64,000 nucleotides of DNA from positions 24,647,400-24,711,399 of the forward strand of contig NC_088305.1 of the NCBI RefSeq assembly GCF_032854445.1, in the 5' to 3' direction. The notes under the pieces are model-generated. The model was given only the letters and a program-made list of their open reading frames with translations. It ran no database searches and was not told the DNA's origin. This DNA comes from Liolophura sinensis. Lineage: Eukaryota > Mollusca > Polyplacophora > Chitonida > Chitonidae. The translations under genes and the position numbers were made by a program. Below are positions 24,164-35,056 of this stretch, one piece after another (the stretch's first letter is position 1; each line of letters begins with the position of its first letter).

Positions 24164-25490
24164 TATACACTGCCGTGGAACCCAGTTGTCAATGAAACAT
24201 ATGTTTGTTTACACAGCCACTCAGAACAACACCCGGTGACCTAAAGCCCCTGACTAATGCACCTTACCTACAAGATTTGTAAGTTACCGTGCCAACATAC
24301 ATGTACGCAAACATGTGTTGATTATATTATTCATTTGATTCGTGTTTTACGTTGCAAACAAGTATTGAAAGCCAAACTGAAGTTGAAGTATAGTTGTGAA
24401 GGGCAGCGATTGCAGGAATATGCTCTGTGCGTTGTACATGAATTATAACTAAGTTAAATTGTAATTATATAATTATAATTAAATCATAATTTAACTCAGC
24501 GACCCCACGGTGTCTTGCAATTACACTGTCTTGTAATACTGCACCCACTGATAAAATTGGGGGACGAACAGGAGTTACCAGATAACGCCCCCTAGTGGCA
24601 AAATGGGGAACTAAAGTAATTGCTGCACCAGAAAAATCAGCATTTAGGTTCATTTACCTCTCTGTTACTTATGACGTACTGGTCACTGCCAGGATCCCGG
24701 GTGCTCGAAACTATATATGAATCCTGATCCCCAGTCGGAATTTCAAGGTTTAAAATTCACACGTTTAAAGGCGAACCAAATGCGATTAAATGATTTTTTC
24801 ATGCTATAAGGTACATGCATTAATAAAAATATGTTATTATTAAACTATAAATGCTCGGTACCATACCGGTACTGCACACAGGTACCTAATCTATAGCTGT
24901 ACGTATGTGTAAATAATACACACGTGGTTGTTGTTTCACCATTTTCTACTTCGCTGTGAATTTGGGCTTTGTATTGTGGCATTTGATTGGTCGAATGACG
25001 CCCTGCCATGCTTTGTTTGTAAGATGTGATCTGATTGAGTCCAACAATTTGCGGTCAATCCATACTGGTAGGCCTAAATCGTTAATCACACGGCTTAGGC
25101 CTCGTGTGTCCTCGCGCTTACTTGTAAGGCAAGCGCCTCTTAGCACTATAGAACCAGATGGAAAAGACACGAAGGTCGTGGAAGGCGAACCGCGCAATAC
25201 CCGTCCCCCGGGCGCGTATTTGCGCCTTCACTGGGGGAACATCGACCTATTAGGTCGCGGTTCCCCATACTCCTTGGGGACAGGAAGGTCGCATGGGTGA
25301 CGAGGAATTAAACAAACTTTCTTGACTTTCGTGTACCTCGCTACCTACATGCCCCTGCGAAACACACAGAGGACGCGAAGGTGACAGTTGTGCTACAACT
25401 GCGACGTGCATCGGGTTACGAAGACTGTCGCCAAAAACGGGCGCTACCATGCCATGCAGCAACTACATGGCCTTTGATCTTGCACCAGTT
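24164..25490. other. Intergenic; CpG-richer segment at 24.95-25.46 kb
   Basis: Contains an AT palindrome-like stretch (AGTTAAATT...ATTTAACT) at ~24449-24494. From ~24950 to 25460 the composition becomes richer in GC and CpG, with an inverted CCAAT (TGATTGGTCG) at ~24985. Open frames exist on both strands there, but none resembles a known protein. Confidence 0.35.
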
Positions 25491-25557
25491 TATTTAATTA
25501 TTTATCTGACTGCATGTTGCTGACAGACTTTCCCAAGTATACGGCCGAAGAAGAAAC
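25491..25557 (-). mobile_element. SINE-A remnant
   Basis: TTTATTTAATTATTTATCTGA is joined directly to GTTGCTGACAGACTTTCCC and TACGGCCGAAGAAGAAACC: a deleted, reversed copy. Confidence 0.6.
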
Positions 25558-26351
25558 CTTGCAGCAGTATCAATTAATCAATTACATATTTCAGGTGATC
25601 CGAGCATCCTATTCGGCAATATTTTTAAATGACTTCACCATTGCCAAATAGGCACGTGCGCCTTGGAGGCGCCTATATAAACCTCCGCCATGAACGTCAT
25701 TTGAAATAAATTCTTGAGTATAATTATATACAGTGAAATATAGATATGAATAAATATCGGTGAAATACATACAGTATAGAATGTTGTCCCCTTGTTGGAT
25801 TTCTCTTGCGGTCGAGGGCGGTTGCACTGTAGTCAGAGAACCTGTGTACATTGAGCCGTGTGACAAATTTTAGCTTCTGGATATATAGTTGCGCAGTGTA
25901 TAGTGGCAGGATATCAACCTGAGGGAGGTTACGGTTTTCACATTTATGTATACCATGAAACATAATTAATATAACCGCTGCATGTGGGAATGGCGTCCCA
26001 TTGTCGTTCTTGGACATGGTCTATATACCTCTTTAGCTGACCGCCACTGTCGGCCCAGATTTTCACGACATCATACACAAATATATATACGCTTGTATAC
26101 TATGTATTTTGCGGATGTTTCAGATTCGAGCCTAAGTGAAAACTACTCATGTCGAATTTGGACGCTGAAAGTAAATTCAGGGTAAGTTATTGTAGAAGAA
26201 ATTTCAGGTAAAATAACGGAAGGAACGTAACACATTTAATGATTAAAGTTTTGACTCAAGTCTAAGATCGCTTCGTCATCCCAGAAAACTGGTTCAGTGA
26301 AAACTGAATCCAACTCTGGTGTAAGGGCTAATAAACACCGCCAGGAGACCG

Positions 26352-26649
26352 ATTCCGATAGCTCAGTTGGTAGAACCTTCGCTTCGCGGGCCAATCACAC
26401 AGGAAGCCTCAAAAGAGGAGGCTGTAGCTTTCACGCTTGACATCCAGCATTTAGGGAACAACGACCTGTTGACCCGACGGCTTAATTACCTTCCGTAAGT
26501 CGTCTCAGTGAAGCAGGACTAGATAAAAAGAGGGGCGGAAATCCGTCCTGCTACAAGGAGTCACATTACATGTACATGCACTCTAAGAACTCCATCGTAA
26601 TATGATTGAAACATTAAGTACAACGTTAAACCCAAAGCACTCACTCACA
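26352..26649 (+). mobile_element. SINE-B copy
   Basis: tRNA-like head GATAGCTCAGTTGGTAGAAC followed by TTCGCTTCGCGGG. The body contains CTTCCGTAAGTCGTCTCAGTG, AGGGGCGGAAATCCGTCCTG and CTAAGAACTCCATCGT, and the end is ACGTTAAACCCAAAGCACTC. Confidence 0.9.
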
Positions 26650-26837
26650 CCGCCCAGACCTCACTTCAATACACCGTGCATGCGCGAAGTACAAACTTGG
26701 ATGTTGGATATATTTATTTGATTAGACTGGTGTTTTACTCCCCTACAGCATTAACCTCTCCTATAATCAGGAATACTACCGATTAAATTATTTTTACCTT
26801 ACGTAATACCAAGTATACGTTTTGGGAGAATTTGTAT

Positions 26838-27059
26838 GCTAACGGGTTAGCGCATCAGCACGGCGCAATGACCCAGAAGCCTCTCACCAATGCGGTCACT
26901 GTGAGTCCGCCCTCATGCTGGCCTCCTCTCACGCCGTACGTGGGAAAGTCTGTCAGCAAATTGCGGGTGGTCTTGGTTTCCTCCTACCATAATGTTGGCA
27001 GACGTGGCATAAGTGAAATATTCTCGAGTATGGCGGAAACCACCAATCAAATAAATAAG
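26838..27059 (+). mobile_element. SINE-A copy
   Basis: The degenerate head GTTAGCGCATCAGCACGGCG, then AATGACCCAGAAGCCTCTCA, the box-B region, CCTACCATAATGTTGGCAGA and GTGAAATATTCTCGAGTATG, ending CACCAATCAAATAAATAAG. Confidence 0.88.
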
Positions 27060-29198
27060 TGTATGCTAACCAAAATATGAATTGTATTCAAAGATTCATG
27101 GCTTGAAAGAACTTCTGAATTTTATTGCTAGCATATAGGAAACAAAAACGGAACAATTGCATATGTAATTATACACTGAAAACGATCACGTTTGAATCAA
27201 TGTTACCATGTCTGAATGAAAATAAACGTTTGAATAAATTAATGTAACGTCTGAATTAATGGAAAGTTCAACCAATGAAAGGCTTGAACCTTGATTTGTT
27301 CCAAAGCGATTTACACAAAACTGTATTAGCACCATGTATACCGATTTTCAAAACGATACGGTGGACAAAACAATATCACTGTAACAAAAGCACCAGGAAA
27401 CTTTCAAAACCGAAACAGTCAACTTGCAACAATATTCATACAAAAATTAACAGCGACAAGGAAATACAAGTTATTGCCTGTACACTTTCAAAAGTCAAAG
27501 AACTGATCATTAAAACGTATACAAAGGTACAAAAAGCTGAACTTTTAAAGCAAAGTAACAGAATATTCAAAATTTGCAAGGCCTATATAGTAATTAATAT
27601 TTCAAAGGAATAAATATACAGATTGTACATAGTATAGTGCAAAGCTCAAAGTAAGATGCATAATTGGCCTATCACCCAGAAATGGAATTAAAACGGATTA
27701 TGTACTTCATGACGTGACTTAATCCTGGTCAAAGCGTTTGCCATTCTGTTTTCAGAAAAATAACAGCCAATCAAACCGGTTATAAGTATATTCTGCCATA
27801 TTGTCGGGCTATATCTACATATACAAACGGGAGGGGGAGGGTATCTATTCCGCCTGATTTTCTGTAGTACAAGGTGATAAGTATTTGACTATTACCTTCA
27901 TCATGTAGACAGGTTATTATGCTGAGCACACGTCACTATTGGGGGGGGGGGGGGATGGCGGGGGGGGGGGGGTGTCAGCGAAAGGATACTGTCAGCCGGT
28001 ATATTTCCATTTTAGATTTCCCTATATATTCATTTTTAGCACTCAAAAATAAAGGTCAACATCAATTACGCATTTTTTTAGGTTACTCTTTTTACATCAA
28101 ATTTCATGCACTTTGAAAGCAACATGAGTAAATAAATCAAATATATTACATGAAAATGGTTTTTTTTTGCCGTCCTGTGACCTCTACGTACATACAGATC
28201 TTTCAGGAAGTTCGCTTTTATAAAGGCCTCTGACTTTAACTGTGCAATACGAGTTAGGTAATTCCATCATAAACGTATAAAGAATAGCGCTCATAAGCTT
28301 AACAGTTAGCCAAAACGTTCTTAAGGGCTTCTGGGTTTAGAAAGATGAATAAGCAATGCACTTGCACGAGTGGAAAATACAGGAATCATACAAAAACTTT
28401 GTTTAATCATGGTCGGAAAAGCACGGCCAGGACAAGACACAGGTTTAAAGAAATGAACTGGTAAAACATTGGGGAACAGGAAGACGCATTTGAAATATGC
28501 TGAATATGCATATTTGTTCTCAGTTCACAGCTTCAACGAATAATAAATTTGATTCAGGAAAATACTGCATAAACCCAAGAAAATGCATGGGCAAGAATGC
28601 GTGTTCTAATGCACGGACAGCATATACTGAATACACAACATATGTTATCAAAAAATCCATGAATGTCTTGCCTGAAGAAAATAACCAAAGTTGTCAATCT
28701 TCTAATCTCAGCTAATTGCAATATAAATGAAAATCTATCTTGCATAACTTGTATTGCATATTGTCATCATCTGTAACATTAATTGGTTTTCATCATTTGA
28801 CTGGGGATGTATCAGCCATTTTCTGCTTATATAACCACTCAGAGATTCGTGTCATCTCGGCAGAATAGAGAGGGCACTGCCTCACCTGTTCAGGTACCTA
28901 ACACACGTGTGAGATTAAGCATTTACGAAATCAGCCAAAGCTGGTTTCAAGCATCCACTACCATGTTCAAAAGACACATTGCTATTCAGGAGTGACATTG
29001 TAGCTTGTGTATACGATGATATGGTAGAGGAAACCCAAAAGGGTTGAAGACGGAAGACGGAATCTATTTGGTAGTACAGCCTACTGACTAAATGGACCAA
29101 CTTCTTCCATATACTAAACTATTAAGGTCAGATTTACGTTTCCAGATGAAGTTATAACGACGCTGTAGACTGAGGTTCAGCTTCCAAAGAAATATTCA
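27060..29198. other. Intergenic, nothing recognised
   Basis: AT-rich DNA; the double poly-G tract at 27.94 kb lies here. The 3' flank of the minus-strand gene (about 28.7-29.2 kb) is included. I could not assign a polyadenylation site. Confidence 0.4.
27941..27972 (+). repeat. Double poly-G tract
   Basis: Fourteen G, then ATGGC, then thirteen G. Such tracts can fold as G-quadruplexes and are prone to sequencing length errors. Confidence 0.9.
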
Positions 29199-32069
29199 TT
29201 ACTCCAGAACCACCGCTTCCCAGATATCCGTCCACATCACATACAGGGCACGGATGCCAACGCTCTGCTTCGAGAACCGTGAAGTGGGACCTTGCAAACC
29301 TAAAAGTCGTTTGTAGAACGGTCCAGTGGGTCCTACTGCTGTCAGATAGACTTCGTACAGCTCCACTAAAGATCCCGGGCTGGATCCAGGTTCTTCCCTA
29401 TACACCTGACGATACCCACCGGCTTCTGGTAACATTTTGTCTCCCATATCGCGATTGTCAAACAACACGCAGCTTTCTCCGTTGTGCCTTGTCACCGAAA
29501 ACTGAAGTCGCCGGAGGTTCCTGTGTGCCATGTAAGACTTGATACCAAAAAGCTTAAAGTTGTAGTAAAACACTGAGTACTGTAAGCTTTTTGCTGTCTC
29601 AAGGCCAAACACATGGTACTGCCAGAGTTTTTCCTCCTGTGCTGGGGTCAAAAGTCTCAGAGAAGGAAGCCTTGGTCGACTTTTTGGTTCATGCTGCCCA
29701 AGAGATTTCACACGGGTCGCCAAAGCGTTCTGGAAATCAGCGAAACGACTGTCTTTGGAGTTCATAAAGTCGAGATCGTTCCTGCCTTGGCTTCGGACGT
29801 GACGTAAGAGTCCACAGGCCAGGGAGTAGAGACATGACGGAATGTACGAAGTGCCATCAGTTTTCATGACGTTGGTTATGTAGTCTGCTAGGTAACAGTT
29901 CACCTCGTCCGGGCTCATATCCACAATGTCCGGAATAAGCGCTTTACCGAGCTCTCCCTGAGCTAAACGCCACCTGTTGAAGTGCGAATATGCCCATCGG
30001 GTGTTTCTCAATGTACTCTTGCCCTTGACTGACGCACGTTGACCACTCTCTTTCCCTGACGGCAAAGGTTTGAAGGACATGGGGAGACTATTAGAAGTGG
30101 AGAGAGATAAGATGGGTTTTGCGATTCCACCCTCTTCGTGGCTTAAAGAGATTTCACCGTGTGCTTTAGTGTTGTTCTCTTCTTGTACATCAAAAGACAC
30201 TGAAGGCGGATTTTCATCACGGGGTGCAACGACATCAGGCTGGTAAGATGACTGGACTGTGCCATGTGAAAGAGAATCGCCGCTAACAGAATGTGTGGTA
30301 TTGTCCTCGATGTCACCATCTTCATCAACCTGGACAACAGGCTTTTTCAAATTTTTTGGACTTTCGCTTACCCTTCTCTCTTTTCCTTTTTTCGTGACAT
30401 TGCATTTCCGCTGCCTAATTCTCGGCATCCTACCTTGCAAGTTTTCGTAAAATAATGTCCGTCGCAGCTCCATAGATAGAACCTGGTTCACGGGCCTGAA
30501 AAGTCCGTCAACAGTGCCGCACTCTGCTTGGGAATACACTCGGTTATTCCTAACGTAGCGCAACAAACCCTGTCCCATGGCTTGCAGAGATTTCGAAGGG
30601 TAGCGACTACCGTTGGTCTTCCTGGCGTCGACGAGAAATTTGCACAAGTAAGTGTTGATCTGCGGTACCGTCATTTTCAAGAGATCAGGCATGGCTGATC
30701 TGGCTTTTGTTTTCAGCATCCAACGCCGGAAAATGCCTACTGCCCAATCCGTAACACGCTTTGTACTACAGGTCTCTTTCTGCGCAAGGTTCACAATTTG
30801 CCTCTGTTCATTTAAGACATTCAACTCCTTGTTCAAGGCAGTTTTCTTTTTATCATCCACGTCATAAAGAAAAGATTTTTCTGCAGGGGCACCAATGTCC
30901 GCAATTTCTGCGCTGTCATGTTTGCTAAACGCACATTTCTTGACTGACAGATTTACGCCTGATTCGGAGTTCACATTTGCATCTGTCGAGCCTACTTTAT
31001 CAGTTTTAATGAGCAAGGACATTTCCCCAGATGTCCACTTCTTTCGCATCGTTACATCTTCGGTGTTATTTTGGTTACAAAGAGTGGACTTTCTAAAACC
31101 TTGATACTGCGCTGCGTCAGAGAGGCCATGTGAGATTGAAGTGGAGTCTAAATCACCAGAGTAATCGCTTGGACAAGTGTCGCTGGTTGATTTCAGGCTG
31201 TCATCGTCAATTATGGAAGCAGGAGATGCTATCTCAGTTTCGGAATCATACTCTGTCAGTTCTTGAACACCGTGCCCAGAAAATTCACTTATGTTGTTGG
31301 CTTTCACAATTACGGAGAGATCCAATTCGTTCTGGTTTTCATCGTTGGTCAAACTCGCATCTAGATTTGACTTACCTCCGCCCAAGTCACAATTTAAACC
31401 AAGCCAGGAGTTTGCGTTCTCGTCACTCTTTGCCACTTCACCAGTGAAAACTTTCCTGTGAGTTCTCAAATCGAGCGGTTCGGCTTTTTCCCGCGAGGCC
31501 AGGCTGCTTCGAAATTCATTTAAATTACTTACGCTTTGATGCATCAACATTTTATTACTAGTATGAGCTGGCTTGGGCAAATAGCAGACCCAACCTCCTG
31601 TGTTACTTTCGTATGAAGCCTGTAAATCCCGACATCCGTCAAAATGTATGGCTTTCTCCATCCTTTGCATTTTGGGGTGATCGTGGTCATTTCCTATTAC
31701 GTCCTTTCCCTGATGTATTCGTCTCTTCTCTAGACAGGTCTTAGGTCCATATCGATAGTGTGTAAAACATGTCGGATTTGTTTTGACAGCAGGTTGTCCA
31801 GCAGCATTCGGAAGTGGACGATCTTGTATAGGGAGCATCTGATCTTTTGATCCCATAGAAGGAAATATAATGCATACATTGTCGACTTCATCGATCTCCA
31901 CCAAACGGAAATCTTCCTTAGCCGGTGAAACTTGGCGATCTACGTTTAAATCCGTAAGTCTTGGCGATGGAGTATGTGTAGATGTAGTTTTCTTTAACGA
32001 ATGCATGATCTCTATACCACAGCTTGAACCAGTGTTTTCCTCTTTTGCACAATGGTTGGAAAGCACTGA
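29199..32069 (-). CDS. Crypton-derived DUF3504 protein, large terminal exon
   Basis: One long open frame of ~935-960 codons with no introns. The C-terminal part (about residues 808-961) matches the DUF3504 type: LLTPAQEEKLWQYHVFGLET, then VFYYNFKLFGIKSYMAHRNL and GPFYKRLL..RFSKQSVG. This domain derives from Crypton tyrosine recombinases and occurs in ZMYM2/3/4, QRICH1 and KCTD1. Two related helical domains precede it: ~440-545 (TDWAVGIFRRWML, INTYLCKFLVDARKTNGSRY) and ~695-795 (NTRWAYSHFNRWRL, VNCYLADYITNVMKTDGTSY). The N-terminal ~430 residues are Ser-rich and look disordered. The stop follows IWEAVVLE, before the H-x-x-R and Tyr segment of an active recombinase. Start: no in-frame ATG lies before 32006 (MHSLKK), but TTTGGTTTCTCTTCAG at 32070 is a good acceptor, so an upstream first exon is likely. 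Nuclear and DNA-binding roles are inference. Confidence 0.8.
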   Translation of the reverse strand, partial: SVLSNHCAKEENTGSSCGIEIMHSLKKTTSTHTPSPRLTDLNVDRQVSPAKEDFRLVEIDEVDNVCIIFPSMGSKDQMLPIQDRPLPNAAGQPAVKTNPTCFTHYRYGPKTCLEKRRIHQGKDVIGNDHDHPKMQRMEKAIHFDGCRDLQASYESNTGGWVCYLPKPAHTSNKMLMHQSVSNLNEFRSSLASREKAEPLDLRTHRKVFTGEVAKSDENANSWLGLNCDLGGGKSNLDASLTNDENQNELDLSVIVKANNISEFSGHGVQELTEYDSETEIASPASIIDDDSLKSTSDTCPSDYSGDLDSTSISHGLSDAAQYQGFRKSTLCNQNNTEDVTMRKKWTSGEMSLLIKTDKVGSTDANVNSESGVNLSVKKCAFSKHDSAEIADIGAPAEKSFLYDVDDKKKTALNKELNVLNEQRQIVNLAQKETCSTKRVTDWAVGIFRRWMLKTKARSAMPDLLKMTVPQINTYLCKFLVDARKTNGSRYPSKSLQAMGQGLLRYVRNNRVYSQAECGTVDGLFRPVNQVLSMELRRTLFYENLQGRMPRIRQRKCNVTKKGKERRVSESPKNLKKPVVQVDEDGDIEDNTTHSVSGDSLSHGTVQSSYQPDVVAPRDENPPSVSFDVQEENNTKAHGEISLSHEEGGIAKPILSLSTSNSLPMSFKPLPSGKESGQRASVKGKSTLRNTRWAYSHFNRWRLAQGELGKALIPDIVDMSPDEVNCYLADYITNVMKTDGTSYIPSCLYSLACGLLRHVRSQGRNDLDFMNSKDSRFADFQNALATRVKSLGQHEPKSRPRLPSLRLLTPAQEEKLWQYHVFGLETAKSLQYSVFYYNFKLFGIKSYMAHRNLRRLQFSVTRHNGESCVLFDNRDMGDKMLPEAGGYRQVYREEPGSSPGSLVELYEVYLTAVGPTGPFYKRLLGLQGPTSRFSKQSVGIRALYVMWTDIWEAVVLE

Positions 32070-32326
32070 CTGAAGAGAAACCAAAACGTTCCATTCAAAA
32101 AATAATTATGCCACACATTTCTAGTATTTTCGTTTGACAGCATCAAGGTCTATAACTTATAAAATCTATATAACTGTAAGAATTTACGGGAGACTTTTCT
32201 CTTCTAAGGATAGCCTCTTATGAATTCAACCAAATGAATATGTAATGAGTACAGCTGTAAAAGCAGCATGAATGACAATTTTTCACAGATAGTGGTAACT
32301 GAGACTTATTTCACACTTATATTAGT

Positions 32327-32520
32327 TTATTTATTTATTTGAGGGGTGTTTTACGCCATACTCAATAATATTTTACTTATTCGACGGTGGCCACCATTAT
32401 GGTGGGAGAAAACCCAGCAGAGCCCGGGTGAAACCCATGACCATCTGCAGGTTGCTGGAAGACCTACCCACGTACAGCCGGAGAGTAAGCCAGCATGAGC
32501 TGAACTTGGACACACAGTGA
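32327..32520 (-). mobile_element. SINE-A, head truncated
   Basis: The plus strand reads TTTATTTATTTGAGGGGTGT, TTTTACGCCATACTCAATAA, GGTGGCCACCATTATGGTGG, CATCTGCAGGTTGCTGGAAG and AGCCAGCATGAGCTGAACTT. Confidence 0.9.
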
Positions 32521-32592
32521 AGTTATATTAGTCTCAGGGGATATAGCCAGTGACCTCAATCCTATGCCGCCAATGCAAGCATTTTGATTGAT

Positions 32593-32708
32593 TGAATTAT
32601 TTATTTAATAGGTGTTTTATGCCCTACTCAAGAATATTTCACTTATATGACGGTGGCCAGCATTGTGGTGGGAGGAAACTGGGCTGAGTCCGGAGGAAAC
32701 CCATGACC
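32593..32708 (-). mobile_element. SINE-A 3' fragment
   Basis: TTATTTAATAGGTGTTTTAT, CTCAAGAATATTTCACTTAT and CAGCATTGTGGTGGGAGGAA on the plus strand; it stops at AAACCCATGACCA. Confidence 0.85.
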
Positions 32709-33540
32709 AGTAGTTATAAACATTAATTAAATGGGCCAAGTGATGAAATTTTTAAAAATCCAGATTAAATGAGTCGGTGATTCCATGATACCTCAAGTTA
32801 GCAAAAAATCACCTTTATATTAGAAGTGTGCCATGGTGCTTTGCTGCTCTGTTATTTTGTTAAATTTATGGCTATCTGCTCCAGTGGAATTAAAAGACAC
32901 CTATAAATGTGCTATAATATCTTTTCTTAAAAGAATGTTAAACAAAAAAAAAACAGATAGTATTATTTACATAATTTCACAGTACATGTAGATACACATC
33001 ACCTCTTCCAGAATGAAAATATTCCAAAGGATTTGTAAGAATAAAATCGCTGAGACCAAATATCTTCAATTTTCAGGTTCTAACAGGTATATGTAACTAC
33101 TGTTCCAGTTACCTAGGTAGGCTTGTCTAATAAAGACTCCAGTGGATTGAAAATGAAGTTTCTTGGCTCTGCATTTCATGGTGTGGAAAAACTTATCTTG
33201 ATCCCATATTTTATTTTGGACCTGAAGAACAAACATAATAAAATGAAATCTTACACTTTCAAGACATTGGATAACTGTTACATGCGCAGTCAATACACAA
33301 CTGACCAGTTCCTACACAACTATCAGCACTATCAGTTAACCAGCAATGCACTAAACACAGTCTGAATACAAAAACACACATATGAAGAGTCTGGATGTGT
33401 ACACTTATAATGTCCAGTGAGATCAGTGTGAACGTTGTTAACACACAATTCAGCTGGAGAAAAAACCTGGCCCTCAAGATACAATGCTCGGCCTTGGATA
33501 GAACTATACTACATACACAATGAAGTGCAAGAATACACAT
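32709..33540. other. Intergenic, nothing recognised
   Basis: AT-rich, no supported gene in either strand. Confidence 0.4.
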
Positions 33541-33544
33541 TAAC

Positions 33545-34052
33545 ATGTATTATCTACAAGTATTTATATCTACATGTATTATCTACACATATCATGCGCA
33601 AGTAATATCTACACATATGATCTACAAGTATTATCTACACGTATTATCTACACGTATTATCTACACATATTATCTACACGTATTATCTACACATATTATG
33701 TGCAAGTAATATCTACATGTATGATCTACACATATTATCTACACCTATTATCTACAAGTATTATCTACACATATTATGTGCAAGTAGTATCTACACATGA
33801 TCTACACATATTATCTACACATTATCTACATGTATTATCTACACATTATCTACAAGTATTATCTACACATATTATGTGCAAGTATTATCTACACATATTA
33901 TCTACAAGTACTATCTACACATATGATCTACAAGTATGATCTACACATATTATCTACACGTATTATCTACACATTATCTACAAGTATTATCTACACACAT
34001 TATCTACGAGTACTATCTACATATATTATCTACAAGTATTATCTATATTCTC
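33545..34052 (+). repeat. 13-bp minisatellite
   Basis: Tandem GTATTATCTACAC-type units (13 bp), some replaced by ATATTATGTGCAAGTA or GTATGATCTACA variants. The unit length is not a multiple of three, yet all three plus-strand frames stay largely open because the unit lacks stop codons; these are not genes. Confidence 0.92.
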
Positions 34053-34715
34053 CTCTTGCAACATAGATTTGGTCCTCAAATTAATTTTTAAGTTCAAAAT
34101 TACACATTTAGATTTTAGATTTGGTAAATAATAAATATCCCAACTGCAGCAACCTGTAAATGAAAGAAATGATCCCAAAAAAATTCAAAAACTGATATTA
34201 AATGGATGGTTGTTCAGTGTGTAATGAGTAGGGTAATCCTTCCCGACTCCCCCCCCCTCCCCCACAATAAAAAACACTTTCAGCACTTTTTTTCTGAACA
34301 TGCATACTTAGGTAATTATTACCTGTACAGAAATGAAATTAAGAGTATAAATGTGGGTCTCTCTTTTCCCCATGAGTTGTAGACATTTCTATTTCCACAA
34401 AAAACAAACCACTTGTGAATCGAAATTAAAAACTCCTGTAACACATAACCATGGTTAGATTATATCGAAACCATGAGTTGTCAAGTGAGGACTGCAGCCC
34501 TTCCCAAAAAGCATTTTTCAGTGTCTCCAGCAATGAGGAGGGGCATATTTTTTACTCGCAAGAGGTGGCGCTAGTGTGGAGCATTACCTTGAGCCACTGT
34601 TATGTAAAACATATATTGTACTGCAACTGTCTGCAAGGTCAAGTTCCTGCTGTCCAGAGTTCAGCAGGTACCAATCTAACACCCGGATATACATGTAGAT
34701 CTATCAATGTACTAT

Positions 34716-34930
34716 TTAATTTATTTATTTGATTGAAGTTTTACGCCCTATTCAAGAATATTTCACTTATATGACGGCCACCAGCATTATGATGGAAGGA
34801 AACCAGGCAGAGCCCACGGAAAACCCACAAGCTTCCACAGGTTGCTGCCAGATCTTTGCACACACCAGTGAGGAAGCCAGCATGAGCCGGTCTTGAACTC
34901 ACCGCTTCCACATTGGCGTGAGGCTCCAGG
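34716..34930 (-). mobile_element. SINE-A interrupted by a MITE
   Basis: The plus strand reads TTTATTTATTTGATTGAAGT, TTCAAGAATATTTCACTTAT, CCAGCATTATGATGGAAGGA, AGGAAGCCAGCATGAGCCGG and GGCGTGAGGCTCCAGG. It ends where the inverted-repeat element at 34931 begins. Confidence 0.88.
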
Positions 34931-35056
34931 GGTGGGTTTCATGAAGCTCACTTAGCAAAGTAAGCACTTAACTACCATGGCAATGTATGTTGTAGAGATA
35001 TAAAGTGCATTTAGCTAAGAGCAACATAACACTAAGTAAGCTTCATGAAACCGGCC
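34931..35056. mobile_element. MITE-like element with 25-bp terminal inverted repeats
   Basis: The left end carries GGTTTCATGAAGCTCACTTA and the right end its inverse (TAAGTAAGCTTCATGAAACC). I count 22 matches of 25 between the ends. The ~126-bp length and lack of coding capacity fit a non-autonomous DNA transposon. Target duplication is not clear. Confidence 0.72.

Noticed and set aside
24449-24494. AT-rich palindrome-like block as a transposon or origin
   Set aside because: Only the outer ~9 bases match exactly; in AT-rich DNA this is weak.
27275-27613. 112-codon plus-strand frame rich in Lys and Ile
   Set aside because: Composition mirrors AT-rich non-coding DNA; no splice or homology support.
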